A DNA stretch of 64,000 bases from Pseudogymnoascus destructans (lineage: Eukaryota > Ascomycota > Leotiomycetes > Thelebolales > Thelebolaceae). Of this stretch, positions 53,665 to 64,000 are shown piece after piece; position 1 is the stretch's first letter, and the number at the start of each line of letters is the position of its first letter. The position numbers and the translations under genes are program-made. Under the pieces are notes generated by a model. That model saw nothing but the letters and a program-made list of their open reading frames with translations. It was not told where the DNA came from and did no database searches. The stretch is from contig NW_020167527.1 of assembly GCF_001641265.1 (NCBI RefSeq), forward strand, positions 1,302,001 through 1,366,000, given 5' to 3'.

Positions 53665-55135
53665 ATGGGATTTGCTGCAAAACGCTCTCATGCTGAATTT
53701 CGTTGTGATACTGTAAGCATGTCTCAATACATTATGTTCTGTATATTAATTTTCGCAGGCGAACTGTCAGACGTTGTTTAGTTACCCTTCGCCAGCACCA
53801 ACAACACTCTTTTCGGACCCTCCACCCTCCATACCATCTCGAACGCGATCATTCCGTACTGAAAGCGGTGATAAAGATTCCACATACGAGCAAAAGGTTA
53901 GATCTTGGCAGGCAAAGGAACAATTCCACACAAGCAGGAGGAGGGAGAAATCGCCTTTGCCGCTCCTTCGTCGATCTGCTTCATTGCCAACCCTTTCCGA
54001 GTTACGATCTTTACCCCTAATTGCGCCCCTTACCCAGCAGAACCTCCTCTCCGCAGAAGGTGAAATGGACCCGAGGCTCGCCGGCGCACCCGCAACCCCG
54101 CAAAAGTCTGTCTCCTCGATTTCCCAAACTTACGACACCCCGTCCCAAGCCTCTCATGCTTCCAGCTCCGTGGATGTCGGCGCGAAGTTGGAAATCATCA
54201 ACATATTCGGGCACGAAACCAGCACCCCCATTCTGCAGAAATTGCCCGATTTCAAAGCCGAAGTCCTTTCAGTTGTCAGTGGAGAGCGTCTGTCAGCGAT
54301 GAAACCTCAATCAGCTAAGAGATTCCGAAGTGATTTCAATGACGTCAAATCCCGAAACGAGGCAACGCTCCACGACCGCATGATGCCGCATATGATCAAG
54401 TCCGGGAGGACAGTGTCGGGGGGAGAGAACGCAGATGAACTTTATAAAGAGTTCCGGGAAGATGGGCTGGATCGGAATATTGATGCGGATTTCAGTGCTG
54501 GGTGCGTCCCTATCCCTCCCTGCCATGCCTTCGAAAAGAATCTCGAGCGGCTTTTTGGGGTCAAGAACCCAAAACCGGATTTCACATTTGGCTTCAACCC
54601 TTCGACTTTCACGAAAGACGAGCAATTATTACTCCAGCGATACGACACCTCATACGCGCTGTCTAAAGGCATTATATCACCATTTTTCATTATGGAATGG
54701 AAAGGCTCCCGAGGCACGATGCAGGATTGCTCCGTGCAAGCCCGTCGGGGTGGAGCAGCAATTGTCAACGCCAGACGGCAGATCCGCGCCTCCACAATCC
54801 CCGATTACGATTACTTCACTCCCGATCTCGCTACAATCGCTTTCTCTTGCGCAATGACCTCGGAAATCGCATACATTGCCGTACACTGGTGCCAGCGTAT
54901 CGCTGATAATGATTACTGGTATATGGCTGTGGCGAAGAGATTTTTCCTGGCAGAAGATGACGACATTCAGAGGCTAAGGCTGTGTCTGCATAATATTATT
55001 GATTGGGGTCTGTCGGAAAGGCGAAATTCTATAAAGGAGGAGCTGAGGGCTTTGGATGAGAGGTGGCAGATTGCAAGATCACGGGATTTAGAGACGCAAC
55101 AAGGATCGGTTTCCAAGAGAAGGAGGAAAGAATGA
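53665..55135 (+). CDS. DUF7924-like fungal protein with a PD-(D/E)XK-type core, 474 aa
   Basis: Exon 1 is 53665-53712 (MGFAAKRSHAEFRCDT), exon 2 53759-55135, with a 46-nt GTAAGC...CGCAG intron in phase 0. The long frame alone has no ATG at its left end, so the small first exon supplies the start. A Ser/Pro-rich N-terminal third is followed by FEKNLERLFGVKNPKPDFTF (about 275-295) and, 50 residues on, FFIMEWKGSRG, an E-x-K after a hydrophobic strand. A D...E-x-K arrangement recalls the restriction-endonuclease fold. The family is widespread in filamentous fungi and its role is unknown. Complete and undisturbed despite the transposons on both sides. Confidence 0.75.
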
Positions 55136-57506
55136 AATGATTGCTTCAGGGCCTTATTGTCGTGCAAGAATAGGTTGGTTTAGCTAACTAAGCCTTAGTC
55201 ACGATGAGCTTACATATTGATTGTCTCATACCCCTTCAGTTAGTCATGCATAAAAGGGATGTGATAAATTAATCGACGAGTGGCGGCGGGTGGGCCATTG
55301 GCGAACGGTTTAGTCGACTGGCAAATGTTCGTATTGGCGGATAGCTTAGGCCATTCACCAATGGACTGGACCATTGGCCAACCTGGAATGGAGCATATTG
55401 GTGGGTAGACGGGAACATATATACGGAAAATGACCAAACTGCCACCCAAATTATTCGAAATGACTGAAGTGCCACCTAAAACATGAAAAATGGCTGACAT
55501 GCCACCCAAATTTATACCCGATCGCCTATGTGGTATCCAGAAGTGTTCTAACAGAGTTCATTGATACACCTTTGATATGTTTACTGGATTTTGTATCTGC
55601 CTTTGTCATCGAGCTACAACTACTGAGCGTCAAGCTGGCTGTCGTGGTGGTTCTCACACAAGTAACCACTTGTTCTAGCCAATCCAGGAACAGGCCTATT
55701 CATCAGTGGGACTCATTTACGTGGACCCGCGCGGCCCGCACGGTATCCCGGACCTAGTTCCTGCGCGCCTTTGCTCGCGTTGCTGCGCAAAGCGAAATTC
55801 GGGTCTCTCCATTGGCTGCACGGGCCGGCAGTGCGGTACAAGTTGAGAAATTCGAAGATTCTGTGCGCTCATTGGCTCTATCATCTACCTCGAGAAGCAG
55901 CCAGCCAGACACGCAACCTGCAACGGACTTTATATGACGAAAAAGATGCTCCTCGACGCGACGAATTATATAAAGCAATCGCTGGGTTGATAGCTCTAAA
56001 ACTTGCGGAGTTATGTACGATTTAAGTTCTGTAGGTCAGATTTTGCAGCAACCAAGCCGGCTTGCAACGACCACACAACCCCACACACACACACCAAGTC
56101 GTCTCTCCGGGTCTCCAATATGGGGCTGGTAAACCAGACCTCCCCTGCTGATCGTAACCCAGTTACGACCATCAGGGATATGATGATAAATAATCGAACT
56201 AAGTCTGTAATGAGCTATTTAGCGAGTGATCCATGGCTCCATGGACCAGAACGGCAGGTCCAAGGTACGTCATGTGGATGAAGTGTTTCTATGGTACGTA
56301 TCCAATTAGAGCACAGAAAAGTTCCACAGCCATGGTGCCATTGTTGGCCAGTTCGACATCCCATCTTGTTATTTAAATGATTGCGTCGATTTTCCCGTTC
56401 GTCTCGTACACACAGGTGTATTCAATGGATCCAACGCCAGATGTCTTCAAGTAGAAAACCTCATCAGATACGGCGAGTATGTGGGTGGTATGATGGAGCA
56501 AACTGTTTCCGATATAGAGACGAATATGTTCAACCCAAAATGCTCGCGCGTATCAGATTCCGCAGACTTGCGCATATTTCAATCAGATCTTTTATTGACG
56601 CTCATATTAAATGGACTATGACGAGGATATCGCCTTCCCCCGTTTAGGTGGACGTCAACCTAGGGAGATTGCTCCATAATAGCTTACAAAAATAAAACAG
56701 GGTATGCATTTTCCTGCATAGTACCGTATTTTGCGCAGTCCTGCACGGCGAAAGAATCAGCAGGTGCTTATTGTCAGCCATGACCATGGCGGCACAACTA
56801 GCAGCTTCACAGCATATTTTGAAGCCGGAAGCTAGGGAGTTTTATAGTTTATGTTGCCAAGGATATTGTGTTTTTGCATGCCCCGAGTTGGCAAATGTAT
56901 AGGCAAGGAGGCAAGATTGTTGCCGCATTGTTTACTCGCCGTTGCTGGCTGGGCAGAGGACAGACAAAGGGAGTAATCTAAATATCTCTACAATATTTTA
57001 ATCAGAATGTCACTGAGAACTCTAATATTGCAATTGATTTAGTCTATTCAGAAGTGGTCACACAATACAACTGATACATACATATAGGAATTTTCGATGG
57101 ACTGACAATTTCATAATCAATTCAATTCAAAATACCAATGGCTTGTCTCGTCAGGGGTACACGTTCGTTAGTTAGAGTGCCAAGCCCATGAGTCGCGTTG
57201 GCGTTTGACAAATCAATCCGGAACTTGTCAGAAGTCGCAAGCGAAAGCGAGGAACAAAGTTCAGTACGGAGTACTGGGCTACGAGAATAGCGTCGTATTG
57301 GTTTCCTGTTATTTCTAGATATGATTGCCGTCAAACTTGCCATGTTAGGCGTGCTCATTCCTTGTTTTTAAGCGCCCAGGTTTTCTGAATTGGCACTTCT
57401 AATTATACGTTTCACTAGTTAGAAATCCAGAATGTCTATTCATATACGGCGCTTAGCAGTGTATACAAATAGAGGCGTAGGAAGCCCTCTGCAGCTTTAT
57501 AGGTAA
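55136..57506. other. Sparse intergenic region
   Basis: No gene supported. A short imperfect triplet of GAAATGACTGAAGTGCCACC-like units lies near 55428-55508. CA-rich stretches near 56070-56095. Confidence 0.5.
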
Positions 57507-58044
57507 ATGAAGAGGTGCCTAGCTATGGAGTACAATGCCCGTAACTCCCCCACAATAATGAGCAATATGTCGGATATGGGGGACTTCCTCGAAGCCTGCA
57601 CACTACTTGGTCCAATGCTGGAGACAGAAGAGCCAAACTATGCTTCGTTTGTAGAGATATATCCAGAGGATGAAAATGGATTCATTGCGACAGACTCGCC
57701 TTAAATTTACCTCGATGATTCTCAGAATACGAGCTACAGTGTAGGTTTGGACCCGCCTCATGGCACTGTAGGAAATTTCGGGTCGCCTTATGAGGTTACT
57801 CAAGCTAGCTCTACGGTCTACTGCAGCAGCTGCAACGAGTTTTCTGATATGAAAAGGTAACTAAGCCACCTTCTAGTTTATATATGCTAATCCTGTCAGG
57901 GATATCGCTGAAATACTTTCGGAGCTGAAGACTTTGAGAACTGCGCTGCATCACCTCTCGTATGATGTGAGCCTAGTAACAGAAAAATTAGCGGAGAGAG
58001 ATGAGAAGGATGAGAAGGATAAGAGGGCCAAGCAGGTTGCATAA
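57507..58044 (+). pseudogene. Small gene with an in-frame stop and a coiled-coil end
   Basis: The frame from 57507 (or ATG 57528) reads acidic, Met/Glu-rich sequence to a TAA at 57702-57704, then continues in the same frame as IYLDDSQNTSYSVGLDPPHG to TVYCSSCNEFSDMKR. A GTAACT...GTCAG intron (57857-57899) follows, then a coiled-coil exon (IAEILSELKTLRTALHHLS) ending RAKQVA and a stop. Only the TAA prevents a ~165-residue protein. It has one CxxC pair. Family not recognised. Confidence 0.45.
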
Positions 58045-58582
58045 CTAAAGCCCTGGGTGTTCTCTGCTAGTGCTTACTGTAATCAAATGCACATTCATTT
58101 CCTCCTGATTATTGCACACCTTCCTGTTTTGGTTGGAATTCATGTAAATGCAGCTTAACGAAGAACGATGCCCAACTTCCAAAAAGTGCAACTTCATTCA
58201 ACATGATGCATCCCTTGCACCACAATGGAACACCACGGAAAGAGATTTCGCGCACAGTTCTTGTCTTGGGAGGCCAACACATCTTTGGACTCAAAGGACC
58301 CGACAGTCCGGCGCTTAACAATTATCAAATAGAAATTGTAAACTGAGTGCTCGCATATTAAAAAAAATATCAACAAATACTCACCAACGAGCATCTCTTG
58401 AATCCTAGCCGTGCTAGTCATGTTGTGGAGATTCTCAAGCTCATTTGAGGCATTGATTCTCTTCCTCCTTGTTCTTACTGGGCACTTCAACAACTGCGCT
58501 TAAAGCCAATAATTCTAAGCTTTGAGCTGGCCTTTATTGTGACTCGCTGTTTCGTCTAGAAGCATTACCGAGATGGTGTGTA
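58045..58582. other. Non-coding or relic sequence
   Basis: A minus-strand frame at 58493-58385 (CPVRTRRKRINASNELENLH) followed by a GTGAGT donor hints at a broken exon, but no gene can be assembled. Confidence 0.35.
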
Positions 58583-59846
58583 CATTCTATTCGGCGCTGA
58601 TACAGGGGTGTAAGCAGCTTGGACCTAGCAATACCCTCGCTCTACTGTCAAGTTTGACTTTCTGTTGCGTTACCAGGTCTTGGTCTCTTCGGCTCAGAAT
58701 ATCAGCCTTCTGATTATTCTTGCCTGTGGTGTATGTGATGCAGAAATTGAAGTCGGAGAGTAGCTCCATCCACTGAACCTGTTTCGCTGTGACCTGTTTC
58801 GCTGTGAGAATCTTGATAGACATGAAATATTCCAACGAACGGTGATCAGTGTAGATGTCAACTCGGTGGCGTACCGAAGCCAACTCGGGCCTCCATTTTC
58901 CAAAGGCTTTCACGATTGCGAATAGTTCCTTGTCGTGGATCTCCCAGTTGATCTCATGTCTGGATAGGACGTGACTGTAGAAGCTTACGGGGTACCATCA
59001 CTTGTCAGGGTGTTCCTGGGACAGGACACCAGCTACCACTCCATCAGAGGAGTCGGTCTCCAGCTTCGTAGGCAATTCGGGGTTGAAGTGGTGAAGTGCC
59101 TGTACCGCTAAAAGTTGTCGTCGCAATTCCTCGAACGCATCCTCACATTCGTCTGTCCACTGGAACGGCTCCGAGGGACTAGTGATGGTGGTGAGGGGCT
59201 ATGCTATTTTGCCAAAATTACGAATGAATTGTCTATAGAAACCACAGAATCCCAGGTAGGACTTCACACCCGTAACAGTGGTCGGTCGGATCCAGTTACG
59301 AAGGGGTTCAATTTTGTCAGGGTCCGCTTCGACACCGGAGGTAGTGAGAACATAACCCAAGTATTTTGTCCTGGTGACGTTGAACTCGCATTTGTTCAAA
59401 TCGGCTTGGAGTCCAGCTTCTCGGAGACGCTGTAGGACCTTATGCACATGCTCTATGTGTTCCGTAGGGTCCTCTGAATAGATTAGGATGTCATCTAGGT
59501 ATGCGGTACAGAAGTCGTCTAAGTATTGCATCAGGACATCATTCATATACCGCTGATAGGTTGCGGGACCGTTCGTCAGTCCAAATGGCAGCACTTTGCA
59601 CTTATAGGATCCATAGCGAGTCCGAAAGGTCGTGTACTCTTCCGAGTCGGGGTGCATCCGTATACGATGGAAGGCTTGTCTGATATCTAGCTCCGTGAAG
59701 ATTTTTGCTTTTGACACCCGTCCTAGTAGTTCGTCGATACGCGGGATGGGGTAGGGATTATTCCGGGTGAGACCATTTAACTTCCGGTAATCGATGCAAA
59801 ATCTTAATTTGCCATCCGCTTTCTTTACAAATAGCATAGGGGACAC
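58583..59846 (-). pseudogene. Reverse transcriptase-RNase H of element D
   Basis: RT motifs: MLFVKKADGKLRFCIDYRKL, FTELDIRQAFHRIRM, LPFGLTNGPATYQ, YLDDILIYS (about 59500-59474) and SYLGFCGFYRQFI. A stop replaces the Lys codon after GKIA at 59198-59200. A further stop lies near 59001. A 15-bp tandem duplication (LTAKQVTAKQV, about 58781-58810) adds five residues. Not functional. Confidence 0.85.
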
Positions 59847-60005
59847 GAAAGGGCTGTTGCTGTTGACGATGAATCCCTTTTCCAGGTTTTCCAGCAGGTA
59901 TTGCTTGGTAGCCTTAAGCTCTTCGGTGCCCTGTTGATATAATGGGGAGAAAGCGTTTGGTAAAGGGGCTTCGAGCTGTATCTTGTGGTCGTATATGCGG
60001 TGGGG
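58583..60005 (-). mobile_element. Ty3/gypsy element D fragment (RT-RNase H only)
   Basis: Cut on both sides: at 60005 by the LTR of element E and at about 58583 (3' side) inside the segment after RNase H. Its sequence is very close to element A throughout (for example GVEADPDKIEPLRNW and SYLGFCGFYRQFI) but retains the ~350 bp that A lost. Confidence 0.88.
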
Positions 60006-60385
60006 TGTAACGCTGACTTCTAAACGATAGAAGACACAGAGGTTCTCTTGCGTAAAGGTTTACTTATCAGAGGAGGCAGGGGATCAGACACAAAGGCTTC
60101 AAGTAACACGTTACTAGTATATAACAAATACTGTATTGAGTTGAGCACGAAGCTCCTATCTAAGGAAATACTATCTACTTATATAGTGGCGTCGTGCCTA
60201 GTGGACTCTTGGGAACTCACTCGAGTCCTCAGAGTCCTGGACTCTTAGGACTCTTCTCATCATCCTGCGAGTCCATCACGTGCCTAGTGGACTCCTGGGA
60301 ACTCACTCGAGTCCTCGGAGTCCTGGACTCTTAGGACTCTTCTCATCATCCTGCGAGTCCGTCACGTGATACTTTCGGAACTACT
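60006..60385 (-). mobile_element. 3' LTR of element E (about 380 bp)
   Basis: The plus strand starts TGTAACGCTGACTTC at the junction with element D. The other end is less certain because no CA tip precedes the purine tract; similarity to a second LTR cannot be tested here. It contains an 86-bp duplication. Confidence 0.65.
60194..60365. repeat. 86-bp tandem duplication in the LTR of element E
   Basis: Two copies (60194-60279 and 60280-60365), each GTGCCTAGTGGACTC to GAGTCCRTCAC, with about four differences. Each unit is itself rich in GAGTCC/GGACTC motifs. Confidence 0.92.
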
Positions 60386-60514
60386 ATTCCCCGCTGCCCC
60401 TCCAGGTACCAGGGCCGGTCTCATGCGACCTCCCTCCTTCCTGTCCTGTAGTTGGCCAGCCTTCTTGTTCCGTCGTAACACTCGCTCCCTTCCCCTGGGC
60501 ATTCGTCTCGAATC

Positions 60515-60523
60515 CTATAAGTA
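60515..60523 (+). promoter_or_regulatory. TATA-like box of the antisense gene in element E
   Basis: CTATAAGTA lies about 60 nt upstream of the ATG at 60577 on the plus strand, inside element E between its polypurine tract and the antisense frame. This is a plausible core promoter for the antisense gene. Confidence 0.4.
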
Positions 60524-60576
60524 CGTCCATGTCCCCGGGACTCTGCTGCTCCTCAGCGAGTCCTTCAATATGCAAC

Positions 60577-61143
60577 ATGCCTACTGACACTGCCCGCAAA
60601 CTCCAGGAACGCAACGATCTTGTCCGTCGAATAAAGAACCACGGATACGAACTACCTGAAATGGATTCTTGCTCGAACTGCGTGAGGCGAAACGTTACTT
60701 GCGTGTCGTCTCCAAATGATTCACGGCGGTGCGCTGAGTGCGTTCGTCGCAACTTGAAAGAAAAATGTGACTGTATGGGTCCTGAGCATCCCGACTGGGT
60801 GAAGCTCGAACGGGAGGAGGATCGCCTGGATCGCGAAGAGGAAGAAACCCTTTCGAAGTTACTTCGTCTGCGGAAGCAGAAACACCTCATCCGAACCCGT
60901 GGTAAAGATATGCTCCGGCGAGGTTTGAAAACCCTCGACGAGCTTGATGCGGCAGAGGAGGCCGAACGTGTGGCTGCTGAGAAGCGTGACGCTGTTGAGG
61001 CTGAGGAACAGGCAGTTAGCGCTGCCTCCTCGTCTGTGACCGGGACCCTCGCTTCCTCCGATCCACTGGCCTACTCCCCTGCATCTTGGGATCAATGGCT
61101 GGCGGATGGCGGCGTCGATATTCCTCCAGCAGTTCTTTGCTGA
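60577..61143 (+). CDS. Antisense Zn2Cys6-like protein gene of element E, intact, 188 aa
   Basis: Single open frame; the start chosen is the ATG in CAACATGCC (the other copies also have A-rich bases then ATGCC); an upstream in-frame ATG at 60529 exists. Residues about 32-64 hold C-x2-C-x6-C-x9-C-x2-C-x8-C (SCSNCVRRNVTC, CAECVRRNLKEKC), exactly the spacing rule of fungal Zn2Cys6 clusters (C-x2-C-x6-C-x5-12-C-x2-C-x6-8-C). A strongly charged helical region follows (LEREEDRLDREEEETLSKLL), resembling the dimerising coiled coil behind such clusters, then an Ala/Glu-rich helix and DQWLADGGVDIPP. The last 128 bp overlap the end of pol on the other strand. No disabling change, although pol has two frameshifts. 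Gal4-type DNA binding is inferred from spacing only. Confidence 0.78.
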   Translation: MPTDTARKLQERNDLVRRIKNHGYELPEMDSCSNCVRRNVTCVSSPNDSRRCAECVRRNLKEKCDCMGPEHPDWVKLEREEDRLDREEEETLSKLLRLRKQKHLIRTRGKDMLRRGLKTLDELDAAEEAERVAAEKRDAVEAEEQAVSAASSSVTGTLASSDPLAYSPASWDQWLADGGVDIPPAVLC

Positions 61144-62455
61144 TGTTCCTTGTTGGTTCCCACGAATTATCCGTAGGTTCATAATTTTCCCATTTTATCA
61201 AAAACTCTTCTCGACGTCCTACTAACCTTCTGTCTAGGATCGCTTCGACCTCATATTCGATTATCTCATTCTCGGGTTGGAGTTCGGTGTCGGTCGCAAT
61301 TGGGGTATTTCCTCTTGCTGGTTCCAGTAGTGAGACATGAAATACCGGGTGTAGTCTAGACTTCCTGGGTAGCTGCAGTCTGTAATTAACTGAGCTGACT
61401 TTGTTCAATATTTTGAATGGTCCCAATTTCTTGAAGTCCAACTTTGTGCTTGGTCGTTTCGTTTTGATATGTTTCCGGAGTAGGTATACTTTATCCCCCT
61501 CCTTGAAGGCAGGTTCCATACTGCGCTTCTTGTTTGCGTATGCGGCGGATCGTTCATTTAAGAATTGGATGTCCGTCGCAAGTTGTTCGTGGAACGATTT
61601 CAGTTGTTCCACCACGATCAGGGCTTGTTCAGCTCGTGATTCATCTGGTCTTGGTTGCCTATATGCTTCTGGCTGGTAGCCATAATTGGCAAAGAACGGT
61701 GAGACTTTCGTTGCTTCTGTCATCGCGCTGTTATATGCAAACTGTGCGATGGGTAAGATCTGAACCCAGTTATCCTGTTGATGATTGACATAGCTTTGCA
61801 GGTACTGTTCAAGGGTCTGATTTAGTCTTTCTGTTTGGCCATCTGTCTGGGGATGAAAAGCTGTTGACAGCTTATGATTTGTTCCCAGTAGCGCCATCAA
61901 TGATTTCCAGAATTTCGAAGTAAAGAGCTTGTCTCTATCTGAGATGATTTCTTCTGGCATCCCATGATCGGCTAATATGACTCGAATGAAGGTATATGCG
62001 AGCGCCTCGGCGTCGCTAGCTTCTAGATATGGTATAAACTTCCCATATTTCGTGAGTCTTTCCGTGATGACGAGGATAGAGTCATATTCTATTCCTGTTA
62101 ACGGGTCCTTGGAGGGTGGAAGCTTGACGATGAAGTCCAAAGCTATTGATTTCCACGCTCCTTTTGGTACTGGTGTCGACTTGAGTTGTCCGTATGGCAG
62201 GTGCCTATTGGATTTTGACTTGCTGCAAATGTCGCACTCTCTTACCACTGTCTCTACCTGCTTCCTCATACCTGGGAAGTAGTAGTGTCGGGTGATTCGT
62301 TCGAAGGTTCGTGTTACTCCCTGATGACCGTGTGCTGGTAACGAGTGTTGTTCTTGCACCAGCGGGCGTCTCATTTGACTTGGGACATACACTAACCCTT
62401 TGTATCGAATCAATCCTTGTTCGTCGATGGTGAAGTCGCCTTCGACTTTGGACAA
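61016..62455 (-). pseudogene. Integrase-chromodomain part of pol, element E
   Basis: A long open frame of 479 codons: H-H-C-C zinc region (HGHQGVTRTFERI, CDICSKSKSN), D-D-E core (LDFIVKLPPS, ISDRDKLFTSKFW, STAFHPQTDGQTERLNQTLE), GPFKILNKV domain, HPVFHVSLLEPA, and chromodomain (YEVEAILDRRLVGRREEFLI, WENYEPTDNSWEP). This part is itself intact; it is separated from RNase H by a frame change near 62470. Confidence 0.9.
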
Positions 62456-63210
62456 GACTCGCTTGGCGCATTCGTCTGTTGCTTCTTGAGTCTTTCCTCG
62501 AGTTCTGTATCTTCGATGACTGAGATCGTCGCTAGTAACTCGTTGTACTGTATTCCTGCATCTGTTTTCTTCAGAATTGCTCTAGGTCTTTCTTCCTTTG
62601 GGCCGGTGTAGTCGGTCCGTCTGCTGAGAGCGTCTGCTCTTGCATTCTCGGAGCCCTTGCGATAGGTTATCGTGAAGTTGTAGGCTGCGAGGGTTTCTGC
62701 CCAGCGGACTTGTCTGCGGTTTAAAACCTTGGTCGTGGTGAAGTATATGAGGTTCTTGTGATCCGTCCATACCTGCACAGGGTAGGTGGGTCCCTCAAGA
62801 TATACTCGCCACTGCTCAAAGGCAACGACAATAGCCAGTAGCTCCTTGTCGTGGATGTCGTAATTGAGTTCCGCGGGTGACAGTTTCCTAGAGTAGTACG
62901 CGATTGGTTTGAACTTACCGTTCTCGTCTGGTTGATTCAGACATGCTCCAATTGCGAAGTCAGAAGAGTCCGTTTCGAGGATGATCTTCTTTGCAGGGTC
63001 AAATGTAGCAAGGATAGGTGCTTCCGTGAACTTCGTCTTAAGTTCCTGGAAAGCAGCCTCTGCCTTGTCCGTCCATTTGAATTCGAGATCCTTTCTGGTA
63101 AGCTCCGTGAGTGTTGAGCTACCTTGGAATATCCCGAGATGAATCTTCGGTAGAAGTTGGCGAAGCCTAGGAAGGCTTGCACTTCCTTGACTGTGGTCGG
63201 TGTTGGCCAT
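62410..63210 (-). pseudogene. RNase H part of pol, element E
   Basis: FKWTDKAEAAFQELKTKF, LETDSSDFAIGACLNQ, YYSRKLSPAELNYDIHDKEL and VWTDHKNLIYFTT show the Ty3 RNase H. It is out of frame with RT (shift near 63130) and with integrase (shift near 62470), one base each as read here. Confidence 0.88.
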
Positions 63211-63980
63211 TCCAACACTGCCGTTACTTTTGCTTGGTCCATCTTGATGCCATGCGTTCCAATAATGTAACCCAAGAATTCGACTTGGTTTTTATGGAAC
63301 TCGCACTTCTCTGGTTTGAGGAGTAAGCTGTACTCCTTTAGTTTCTTCAGGACGAGTTTGACATGCTTGACATGCTCCTCCTTGGTTGCTGAATACACCA
63401 GGACATCGTCTAAGTAGACAATGGTAAAGATGTCTAAGTATTCGTGCAAAGCATCATTCATCAGTCGTTGCATAGATGCGGGTGCGTTTGTTAGCCCAAA
63501 GGGCATGACTTGATACTCGAATAGGCCATAGCGGGTGCGGAATGCTGTTTTCCACTCTTCCCCAGCCTTGATTCGGATCAGGTTGTATGCTCCTCGCAGA
63601 TCTAGCTTACTGAAGATCTTTGCTCCTTGAAATCTATCGTGTAGTTCGTTGATTAACGGCAGGGCATACCTGTCCTTGATTGTGATGTTGTTCAACGCTC
63701 GATAGTCCACACATAACCGTAGGGAGCCGTCTTTCTTTGGTACGAAAAGCACCGGACTTCCTGCTGGTGATGTGGATGGTCTGATGAATCCTTTCGCTAG
63801 GTTATCATCGATGTACTCCTTAAGTACCTTCAGCTCCTTTTCCGATAGCTGATATATTGGTCCGAACGGTGGACTCTTGTCTTTCTCCAAAGGTATCTCG
63901 TGATCCCATGGTTGGTGCTTAGGAAGCGCCTCGTTCTTAGGGCCTTCCTGGAATAATCGCTCGTATTCCTTGTACTCCAC
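62937..63980 (-). pseudogene. Reverse transcriptase part of pol, element E
   Basis: Complete RT motif series: SPAGSPVLFVPKKDGSLR, LCVDYRALNNITIKDRYALP, FSKLDLRGAYNLIRI, MPFGLTNAPASMQRL, catalytic YLDDVLVYS (about 63420-63394) and FANFYRRFISGYS. The frame ends in shifted sequence after about 63130. The protease and gag would lie beyond 64000. Confidence 0.9.
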
Positions 63981-64000
63981 CGGTATACTCGTCGGTGAGG

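Larger units (their letters stand above)
60006..64000 (-). mobile_element. Ty3/gypsy chromodomain element E (5' end outside window)
   Basis: On the minus strand: RT (63980-about 63130), RNase H (to 62410), integrase and chromodomain (62455-61016), then the antisense gene on the plus strand (60577-61143), polypurine tract (about 60403-60386) and 3' LTR (60006-about 60385). Pol belongs to a third lineage, different from A/D and C. The 3' LTR replaces the 5' side of element D, so E inserted into D, or the two are joined by recombination. Confidence 0.88.

Noticed and set aside
55754..55978. Frames on both strands near 55.75-56.0 kb
   Set aside because: Short, overlapping on opposite strands and without recognisable motifs.

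Overview
The window looks like nuclear DNA of a filamentous ascomycete (Pezizomycotina-type). The host genes have several short (about 50-80 nt) GT-AG introns, filamentous-fungal protein families (an Stc1-domain protein, an Ime2-type kinase, an HPt protein, a DUF7924-like protein, a DUF7025 AAA-ATPase fragment), and both Ty3/gypsy chromodomain and Ty1/copia retroelements. No bacterial features, rRNA or tRNA genes were seen.

Layout. (1) 1-9.4 kb is a nest of retroelements: the 3' part of a Ty3/gypsy element (A, 1-6463), a Ty1/copia 5' end (about 7216-8845), fragments of a SANT/Myb-like gene, and three ~0.8-0.9 kb solo LTRs of one family. (2) 9.4-34.5 kb is a gene-bearing block: Stc1-domain protein, Ime2/MAK-like kinase, Hsp70-like ATPase, C2H2-like protein, coiled-coil protein, RING-variant E3 ligase, proteasome alpha-2, RCC1-like protein and Ypd1-like phosphotransfer protein. 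(3) 33.4-37.7 kb is packed with different mini- and microsatellites. (4) 37.5-53.3 kb holds broken host genes and more nested retroelements (elements B and C, solo LTRs, a second LTR family, an inverted duplication). (5) 53.6-55.1 kb holds one intact host gene (DUF7924-like), followed by sparse sequence. (6) 58.6-64 kb holds two more Ty3/gypsy elements (D and E) on the minus strand, E continuing past the window.

The main observation is an extra gene on the opposite strand of Ty3/gypsy elements, between the end of pol and the polypurine tract. It is present in A, B, C and E, covering at least three pol lineages. Its product has six cysteines spaced like a fungal Zn2Cys6 cluster (exactly so in E). 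It carries its own introns in A, B and C, and its frame stays open in A and E although their pol genes are broken. Codons compared between A and B differ mostly at synonymous sites, which suggests selection on the antisense protein. It may be a retrotransposon-borne DNA-binding regulator; that function is inference.

The second strong pattern is a family of six solo LTRs (790-936 bp, TG...CA ends), each with a perfect 5-bp target-site duplication and none with an internal region. Most of them sit inside other retroelements, so they give a relative order of insertion. The Stc1-domain gene, from a family known in fission yeast to link RNAi to heterochromatin, lies next to this transposon-rich tract.
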